In this document: positions 55,437-64,000 of the stretch, piece by piece | Layout: every line of letters begins with the position of its first letter | Position numbering within the stretch: position 1 is the first letter of the stretch | DNA from: Flaccisagitta enflata | Taxonomy: Eukaryota > Chaetognatha > Sagittoidea > Aphragmophora | Direction: 5' to 3' | NCBI GenBank assembly: GCA_965153355.1 | Contig: OZ231126.1 | Coordinates: 75,082,001 to 75,146,000 of the forward strand | Length of the DNA stretch: 64,000 bases | Translations under genes and position numbers: made by a program | The notes under the pieces: model-generated | What the model was told of the DNA's origin: nothing | What the model saw: only the letters and a program-made list of their open reading frames with translations | Databases searched by the model: none

Positions 55437-57150
55437 AGTCGCGTGCACGCGACTCTACATACCGCTTTGTCGGTCCGTTGGTCGGTCGGTCCCCTTTTTA
55501 CTTTTTTGTCCATTACGTCATTTGAGGTCATTTTAAGTCATTTTAAGTCATTCTAAGTCATTTTAAGTCGGTTGGTTGGTCTGTCCCCTTTTTGCTTTTT
55601 TGTCCATTTTGTCCTTTTTTGAGTCATTTATATTCATTTTAATTCATTTTAAGTCATTTTAAGTCATTTTAAGTCATTTTAAGTCATTTTAAGTCATTTT
55701 AAGTCATTCTAAGTTATTTTAAGTCATTTTAAGTCGGTTGGTTGGTCTGTCCCCTTTTTACTTTCTTGTCCATTACATCCTTTTTTGAGTCATTTTGATT
55801 CATTTTAATTCATTTTAAGTCATTTTAGGTCATTCTAAGTCATTCTAAGTCATTTTAAGTCATTTTAAGTTGGTTGGTTGGTCTGTCCCCTTTTTACTTT
55901 TTTGTTCATTACATCCTTTTTTGAGTCATTTTGATTCATTTTAAGCCATTTTAAGTCATTCTAAGTCATTTTAAGTCATTTTAAGTCATTTTAAGTCGGT
56001 TGGATGGTCTGTCCCCTTTTTACTTTTTTGTCCATTACATCCTTTTTTGAGTCATTTTGATTCATTTTAATTCATTTTAAGTCATTTTAGGTCATTCTAA
56101 GTCATTCTAAGTCATTTTAAATCATTTCAAGTTGGTTGGTTGGTCTGTCCCCTTTTTACTTTTTTGTCCATTACATCCTTTTTTGAGTCATTTTGATTCA
56201 TTTTAAGTCATTCTAAGTCATTCTAAGTCATTCTAAGTCATTCTTAGTCATTCTAAATCATTCTAAGTCATTTTAAGTCATTTTAAGTTGGTTGGTTGGT
56301 CTGTCCCCTTTTTACTTTTTTGTCCATTCTTCTTTTTAGAGTCATTTTAATTTAGTTTAAGTCATGTTAAGTCAATCTAAGTCATTCTAAGTCATTTTAA
56401 GTTCGTTGGTTGGTCTGTCCCCTTCTTACTTTTTTGTCCATAACGTCCTTTTTTAAGACATTTTAATTCAGTATATTAATTCATATCATCTCAAGTGATT
56501 TTAAGTCACTTTGGGTCATTTCAAGTCATTTTAAGTCATTTTAATTTATTTTAAGTCAATGTAAGTCATTTCAGTCACTTAAGGCATTTTAATCATTTTA
56601 GGTCAATTCAAGTCAATTTAGGCCATTTTAAGTCAATTTAAGTCTTTTTAGGTCATTTAAAGTCATTTCAAGTCATTTTAAGTCATTTAAATTCAATGAA
56701 AGTCAATTTAAGTCACTTAGTCATTTTAGTCATTTGAAGTCATATTAAGTCAATTTGACTCAATTTGAGTCAATTAGAATTATTCTAAGTCAATTTTAGT
56801 CAATTCAAGTCATTTAGGTCATTGTGGTCATTTTAGTCATTTGGTCATTATAGTCTAGTAAGTCATATTAAGTCATTATTGGTTGTTATAGGTTATTACG
56901 TAATCAAAGGTAACCAAAGGTCATTATGCAGTTATAGGTAAATATAGGTAATCATAGGGTATTGTAGGTAATCATTGGTTCTTATAGGTCAATATCTAAT
57001 CATAAGTAATTTTAGGTCATTAGATTAATTAAAGGTAATGATAGCTAATTATTGGAAATCATAATCATTTTAAAGGGAATTATCAGTTATTATAGGTATA
57101 AGTAATTATAACTCACTGTAGGTCATTTCCACAATAAACCGGCCCAGCTG
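55437..57150 (+). mobile_element. Palindrome-ended element expanded by GTCATTTTAA and higher-order repeats
   Basis: Starts agtcgcgtgcacgcgactct like the short elements. It then contains about eight higher-order units, each with ggttggttggtctgtccccttttt, ttttgtccattacatcctttt and a run of gtcattttaa decamers, passing into degenerate decamers to about 56880 and aggtaatcata words to about 57130. The usual right end was not found. Confidence 0.75.
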
Positions 57151-58340
57151 AAATTCATGATGCAACAGGCAAAAATATTGTTTTTATCATGCTAATCCTT
57201 TTTTTTATGATAAAAGCTGTTGTAACACATTACTTGGGATTCAGTGCCTAGCTGATATCCTTCATACTTAAAATTTTGATAGGCTATCTAGCAAAAAATA
57301 GGCCGAAATCACCCCCTTTTTTATGTCACACTGATGTCACACTTAAAACCACAATGAAAAAGATAAAAAAAAATCATTAAGCCTACCCAATTATGGGTCA
57401 TTTTTATTCAATTGCAATCCCTAAAGAAGAATTAAAGATTATATGGCAACCAATTGTTGTTAACTATGCAAAAATTTCACTTTTAGTTGATGTATCTAAA
57501 ATAATGATTTATTTGATTTTGATACATAGTAGTATACTATACTTTAAATGACAATATCTTAAGTATTATGGAAATTTTCTTTTTTCCCCCTTTAGTATAG
57601 ACATAACCCAAGTTACATGCAAAATTTCAGACCTTAATGTCAATTCTAGCCAGAGATATTGATTTTTGAAGAGAGTGACGGAAAATGTTAACACCCTGTT
57701 ACTCTAATGTTACTCTGATTACGATGAAAACTAACATAGTTGAACACATTTCAAGTATTGGAATATTCTTTTTTATATGATCTGAAAGAGTATCAAATTC
57801 TGAGCATAGGGCTCAAATTTTAAGCTAATAGGTGCAACCATTATGAAATTATGACATTTTTATCAATGTTAACGAATTCAGTCGCCTTATTTCCGCCAGT
57901 CTAATTTATTGTGGAAACTGCCTGTAGGAAATTATAGGTTTTGTAATCATAGGTAATTATCGGTGATTATTAGCCTGTACCGAAATGACAAATATTGATA
58001 TATCAAGTATTCTCCGACCAGCTTGCCTCGTACTGGTGTCTTGGCAGTCTGTTAGAACTAGAAAATAGACCATCAGAGCAATTTTAGGTCTCCGCGTTGG
58101 AACCGGAAGTGATGTTGTTAATCGGGCTGATTCTCACTTTTTCTGATATTTTTGGTAATTTCACTAGAAATGTTGAATCTATCAAGAGGGACGTCCAATC
58201 ATGATTATGCACAAGCATCGCGATTTTGAACTTAAAACATATTATTCAAGACAAGAAGCATGAAAACAGACATGTTTTGCCTTTTGTGTTTAGTCTTTAG
58301 TGCGTAGTTATTTGTGCTATCTTTTATCATCAGCGCGCCC
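57150..58340. other. No gene recognised
   Basis: AT-rich moderate-complexity sequence; short direct repeats of aggtaattat words; no splice-bounded open frame seen. Confidence 0.4.
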
Positions 58341-58769
58341 CTTTATTTCATAAGTCGCTATCTCTCTCTCTCTCAGCTCACTAATTTAGATGTCGCTATC
58401 TCTCTCTCATTTCTGATAAAACTCAAAAGTTCTGCTTCCGGAATTGTCACAAAACATATGGCAATGGAGGGTCGTTTTTGCTCATCATGTTTGTACATGC
58501 ATACATGCCCATATAATAAGGAGTGGTGAATGGTGGAAGTGGGGGGGTGAGGGGGAGGAGGAGGGGGAGGCTGAATAAATGTGGGGATAAAATTACACAA
58601 AATACATATTTTACGGAGCTCTAGGTCAGGACCTATGCATTTTAACTCCCATAAGCAGAGCAAGTATCATCCATTGCTGTCGACACGCAATTCTGTAATA
58701 GTATCTGTCTGTCTGTTGGTCCGTTTGTAGGTCCATTCATGAGCACAAGTTGAAAAGAGGAAAAACTAG

Positions 58770-59125
58770 CGGCTTAGGTGTCGAAGGGGCTGATGACTTA
58801 TGCTTTTACTCAGGGGTAATTTCTCCTCGTTCTTCTTCTTCGTACTCCTCTGCCCCACCACGAGGCCTGTATCCTAGCCCCAAAGCCCTAATCCTAACCT
58901 CGAGGCTGGTATTCTAGCCTCAAGGCCCAAATCCAAGCCTTGAAGCCCTTATTCTAACCTTGAGGCCCAAATTCTAGCCCAAGGCCCAAATTCCAGCCAC
59001 AAATACAAGCCTCGCGACCTACTTAACTGAGCATAGTTCATCAACCTATTCTGGGCAGCTGCTCCTCTAGCCGTCAAACATATTCATACACTCATATAGG
59101 GGCAATGGGTACTGCTGACCAACTG
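58770..59125. mobile_element. Remnant of the CTCAGGCC-type foldback element
   Basis: aggggctgatgacttatgct, CCTCGAGGCCCAAATTCTAG-like units and gggcaatgggtactgctgac match parts of the elements at 8385 and 23575 in the same order. Confidence 0.6.
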
Positions 59126-59219
59126 ACGCTATTGCGACTAGTATGTACCTGAATGGGTGAGGGGGGCTATTGTACAACTTCGCCCATCAACAATATTGTA
59201 ACCCGGGTTGCTTGTTGTT

Positions 59220-59400
59220 TTTAGTTGCGTGCAAGCGACTCTGACCCGCTCTGTCTGTTGGTTGGTCAGTCCGTCTGTCTGTCCGTCACGCTTAGCTTTT
59301 TTTGTCATTTTATGTCATTTTTGGTCAATCTAAGTCATTTTAAGTCATTTTAAGTTATTTCAAGACAATTTACGTAAAGTCTTTTAGTCTTTTGGTCTCT
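59220..59400 (+). mobile_element. Dispersed palindrome-ended element, left part
   Basis: agttgcgtgcaagcgactct, gtccgtctgtctgtccgtc, then gtcattttaa decamers. The right end is not evident. Confidence 0.6.
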
Positions 59401-59500
59401 TACCTTTAGTTCACCCCCTCCTGAATCGGCTATATTTGGTATTACAACTTTTAAAGCGAAAAAATCGAGTGGCAGCCAACATTTCGGAATTAACCGTTTA

Positions 59501-59713
59501 ACACCTGTTAAAGTATTATTGTCACAGCAACACTTACAGTAAAGCTATAAAAAGCGCACTTTTAGTTGGCCTAGTAAGATGAAATTTTTACTGAAGTGTC
59601 TTGATACCTTTGACCTACTATGGTTCAAATTTCATCCGACTGGGCCAACTTGAAGTATGCTTTTCATGGAATAACTTTATTTGCCGCTGTGACAATAATT
59701 GTTGAACAGGTGT
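59501..59713. mobile_element. TA-flanked MITE with ACACCTGTT ends
   Basis: acacctgttaaagtattatt...gtcacagc pairs with gctgtgac...aataattgttgaacaggtgt, bordered by TA; 213 bp. Confidence 0.8.
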
Positions 59714-59886
59714 TATCACTTTGTTCTTCTTAACGAATGTAGAAGATAGCAGTGATTCTAATGCATGACACAGTACCGAAGTCACGCTGGACCAAGTGCT
59801 AGCAAGGAAATGTATGATGTGTAATAAGCGCCATGGCTCCTTGCTCTCAAAGCTCTCTCAAGTGTATAAAAAGTTCGCCGCTTTTT

Positions 59887-60041
59887 AGTCGCGGACAAGC
59901 GACTCTATAAGAGGCTTTGTCCGTCCGTCCGTCCGTCCATCGGTCCGTCACGCTCGAGTTGTCACGCTCGAGTTGAAAAGGCGCATTCTCGCCCCTGCCC
60001 ACCCGTCCGCGACTGGTTTTGGCTGTGTATCCGGCCTTGTT
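59887..60041 (+). mobile_element. Dispersed palindrome-ended element, GTCGCGGAC subtype
   Basis: Starts agtcgcggacaagcgactct and ends cccacccgtccgcgactggt...ccggccttgtt. Left GTCGCGGAC matches right GTCCGCGAC. Confidence 0.85.
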
Positions 60042-60138
60042 GACACAAGCATTAAAACTAATCGGGACTAAGTTCATTGTGAAAAGTTCTCTCTTTGTCG
60101 CTCTCTTTTTTCTTTCTCTCTCTTTTTTTTCTTTTTCA

Positions 60139-60386
60139 GTTGCGGACACGCAACTCTATAATAGGCTTTGTCCGTCCGTCCGTCCGTTCGTCCGTCGGTC
60201 CTTTGGTTGGTCCATCACGCTCGAGTAAAAAACGTGAGAAACGCGCAGCTATGATACTGCAGTTGTTACTGTGTGTGTAGGTGTGTGATTGCGTGGCAGG
60301 AGTGGTTGGGGTGGGGTTAGGGTGAGGCTGGGGGTTGGATGCCCCTGCCCACCCGTCCGCAGTGATATCGTGACTCCGCGTCACTT
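60139..60386 (+). mobile_element. Dispersed palindrome-ended element, GTTGCGGAC subtype
   Basis: Starts agttgcggacacgcaactct and ends cacccgtccgcagtgatatc...gactccgcgtcactt, the alternative right end also seen at 43677. Confidence 0.8.
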
Positions 60387-60396
60387 GTTACTTTCT

Positions 60397-60398
<2 letters not shown>

Positions 60399-60467
<69 letters not shown>
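60399..60467. repeat. (CT)n microsatellite
   Basis: About 68 bp of CT. Confidence 0.97.
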
Positions 60468-60469
<2 letters not shown>

Positions 60470-60779
60470 GCCGGTAATGAACGTGACTGAACGCTGACAT
60501 TGTCAGTCGTTGTTACCACTCTGAGAAGTCGAAATTTTTCATACTTATGTATAATATGGAGCGTTCTGCCTGCCAAGATTAACGGCGGTTATGCAGATCC
60601 ACCATGCAAGGCTCTGGATCACCTGGCGGAGACAGACCCTAAACTCAACAGTACCGGAAGATTCATATACCAACGGAATACGACATAACGGAAGACTGAA
60701 CACATCTCCGTCTGCATCTGGAAAACCACCCACCCAACTGTTTCTCTCCTTAATAGCCTGTCTGAGAGTGTATGTCTTT

Positions 60780-61160
<381 letters not shown>

Positions 61161-61429
61161 TTCATAAACAGAGAAATAATTTTGAATAAAAAAAAAAATT
61201 GACATTAATTACTTGAAATATGACATTCTATTTGAGCAATATAATTACAATTCTGTTGCCTATAAGTTGACAAGATGTTTCAAGAAAAAACAGTTTTGAC
61301 TAAGGAAAAACGCATGAATCTAATGCTTCCATTTGATTTGTTTGTGAAAGATGATCAAAACTCGCATAAAGATGGGTAGTGTTTTGTAAGTAGAAAGTAG
61401 TCAATCTTGATGTGACTGTCGATGTTTAT

Positions 61430-61433
61430 ATCG

Positions 61434-61522
<89 letters not shown>

Positions 61523-61590
61523 ATTCTTGTTGTTGTTCTTGTTGTTTTTCTTGTTGTTGTTCTTGTTGTTGTTCTTGTTGTTTTTGTTGA
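61430..61590. repeat. (GTT)n microsatellite
   Basis: GTT tract with later CTT-interrupted units. Confidence 0.97.
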
Positions 61591-61599
61591 CGGTGGTGG

Positions 61600-62430
61600 T
61601 GGTGGCGAAAGCGTCGCCTCCTTTTGGTTTTCTTTGGAGAAAGACCCGCTCCATGCCACGAATAACGACTGGTCCTGTGCATCAAGATTTGACGTTTTTT
61701 TTATGATTTGCCACTAAGCGACATCTTTGCGTTTTGGGTTTTGAGTGGGATTTGCGTTAGGGTTAGGGGTTAAATTAGGGTTAATCTGTTAGAGGTAGTG
61801 TCAGGGATGAGGTCAGGGCTAGGGTGGTGTTAGAGGTAGAGTAGGGGTAGGGATACGGTTGAGGATACGTGAAAACACAAGTGCAAAACAAGTGTTGAGT
61901 TAAAAATAGGATTTTAGCGGATGTTTTTGTTTTACATTAGATAGCTTTGGGGTACCAGAGGGCAGAAAGTACGAATTATCACCACAATTTTGTCACGCTG
62001 ATGTTACACTATTTTATACTGATTTAAATGATTTTACTAATTAGATACTAATTAGATATTGATTCAGTCGCATTATTTTGTAAAAATGTCAAGTTTAGAA
62101 ACTTTCAGGAGCAATTTTTTCATTCAAAGTGAAATAACTTCTTCACCATGTACGTCAGTGATGTGCGGTTTGCAGAGCTGGCTATGAAATTTAAAGAGCT
62201 TTAATTTTGTGACCAATATGTTTAGAATAGGTTAAATCGTTAAGGAATAATTGATGAAAATGTGCTGCAAGCTTTTTATTTGGAAGCTAATATGTAAATC
62301 TTTCATTCATTCACTCATTCATTAATTCATTCATTCATTCATTCATCCAACCTTCTCGAAATTATTCTTCATTCCATCCCATTCTTTACCTCAAAATGAA
62401 ATATTTTTAAGAAAGAATAAAAAAATAAAA
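61600..62430. other. No gene recognised
   Basis: Includes a short ggttaggg-type stretch (61755-61860) and a TTCATTCA tetranucleotide tract (62300-62345). Confidence 0.45.
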
Positions 62431-62634
62431 CAAGGCCGGATACACAGCTACCCAAGTCGCGCGTGGGTGGGCAGGGGCCATATTTGAGGTCACTAGACCA
62501 CTTGGGCAGGAGCAATGAGGTAAAAAAAAATATAAAAAAAGTAAAATGTGACCGAACGACCAACCGACCGACCGACCAATCAACCGGCAGACAGACGGAT
62601 AAGTCGGGGTGTAGAGTCGTGTGCACACTACTAA
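62430..62634 (-). mobile_element. Dispersed palindrome-ended element, full copy
   Basis: Minus orientation: caaggccggatacacagcta...agtcgcgcgtgggtgggcag at one end; gtagagtcgtgtgcacacta at the other. Confidence 0.85.
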
Positions 62635-62829
62635 TAATTCCCCCCTATCCTTGAAATATCGATTGTACAATTTGCAAAATAAATTAGAATTATGCGTAGA
62701 ACCAAAGGCGCAAACAATCAGTGAATGATATTCTTTTTTCCATTAAAACTGCAAAATGATAATCAAATAGGTGATCCTCTCTGACTTTGAATATGTCTGC
62801 ATGTTTCTTTTCGGTTCAGGTTGTCATGT

Positions 62830-63169
<340 letters not shown>

Positions 63170-63395
63170 ATTCATATTTTTGTATTCACCTCCATGGCTC
63201 CATAATCTGGTTTGTAGACGTCGGTATAGCCAAAATGGTCTTCAAGATATCTTTAGTCAGGTTGATTCAGGACGTTCGGAGATTAATTGTTGTCATGCTC
63301 AAAAATGACCGATAGCAATACATTAGCAGCAAGTTGCATTTTCTCATGATAACCAGTAATGCTCTCCTTCATGTCGTATGTTGTTTCTTTTTGTT

Positions 63396-63461
<66 letters not shown>

Positions 63462-63462
63462 G
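63396..63462. repeat. (GTT)n microsatellite
   Basis: About 65 bp of GTT. Confidence 0.97.
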
Positions 63463-63912
63463 ACGTTTTGCTTGATCTTCTGTTTCGAATGAGAAGTTGC
63501 ATAAGTCGCAGCGGAAAAAAAATCATGATGAATTTCTTTTCGAAAATTAAACGCTCAGCGGAATTCCGCTGCTTCACAAGAACTGTAAAGGGCCACTCTT
63601 TAATTACGATAAAACCGCTGCCACTCGTGTTCGTCTAACTAATACGCAGTCTGTCGGGGGTGTCTTACCTTTAGTTGTTTAATCTTTTTGTCTTTTAGTT
63701 TTTTGGTCTTGACAACCACACCCGACTGTAAGGTGTTGGCCTTGTTTTGTCAGTAACTTTGTCCATTGACCATTTGTAAAAGCGTCATTGGTATAGTGTG
63801 TTAGTGATTTTAGGGGTTTTCGCATTGGGCATATTATCTAGATATCACCCTGTGTAATATCTTGATAACTTTCCCAATGCGACAACCTCTTTTAAGAAAG
63901 GTAATTCAAACC

Positions 63913-64000
63913 AAACAAGGCCGGAAACACGGCAATCCAGTCGCAGACGTTTGGGCAGGAGCAGTAATACGAAAACCGCTCGGTATTCAAAAATGTGACG
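63913..64000 (-). mobile_element. Dispersed palindrome-ended element, cut by window end
   Basis: aaacaaggccggaaacacgg, then cagtcgcagacgtttgggca and the core start; the rest lies beyond the window. Confidence 0.8.

Overview
This window looks like nuclear DNA of an invertebrate animal. Coding exons are short, bounded by GT/AG junctions and separated by introns up to about 20 kb. The recognisable genes are animal ones: a Piezo mechanosensitive channel and a mind bomb-like E3 ligase. The species cannot be named from the sequence alone. Non-coding DNA is crowded with microsatellites, minisatellites, inverted-repeat (foldback/MITE) elements and a small dispersed element with palindromic ends. No transposase or reverse transcriptase reading frame was recognised.

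Layout. (1) 1477-2849, minus strand: three phase-compatible exons of an unrecognised gene running off the left edge. (2) 4264-48176, plus strand: twelve exons covering the cytoplasmic clasp-region linker of Piezo and the first transmembrane segment after it. They are recognised by the start (IRSGDFYMFEEDS), the DYRYVSKVL helix, SRSELLCYFAM and the [16 protein letters not shown] segment. Intron phases agree from exon to exon, with one doubtful donor. One 2.37-kb exon encodes a very large disordered insertion. (3) 26048-36399, minus strand: a two-exon gene for a roughly 1739-residue SR/Asn/Gln-rich, probably nuclear protein, lying wholly inside the 20.6-kb Piezo intron between exons 5 and 6. (4) 53645-54996, minus strand: the last two exons of a mind bomb-like ligase with two RING fingers. 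The rest (8-18 kb, 20-26 kb, 31-35 kb, 37-40 kb, 49-53 kb, 55-64 kb) is repeat-dominated.

The most striking pattern is that splice junctions here are repeatedly duplicated together with neighbouring simple repeats. It occurs at Piezo exon 2 (17-codon mini-exons between GTT tracts), exon 6 (exon tail plus donor, interleaved with GAAT repeats), exon 7 (donor, about 45-bp units), and exon 12 (acceptor, sixteen copies with a 72/74-bp period; donor, about 31-bp units). It also occurs at exon 2 of the unrelated gene near the left edge. In the exon 12 array some copies have lost the AG, and the 74-bp copies carry an in-frame stop. Only the last acceptor gives the conserved Piezo reading frame.

A second pattern is a family of about 150-300-bp dispersed elements, more than twenty in the window. 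Their outermost nine bases covary at the two ends (GTCGCGTGC with GCACGCGAC; GTCGCGGAC with GTCCGCGAC; GTTGCGGAC with GTCCGCAAC).
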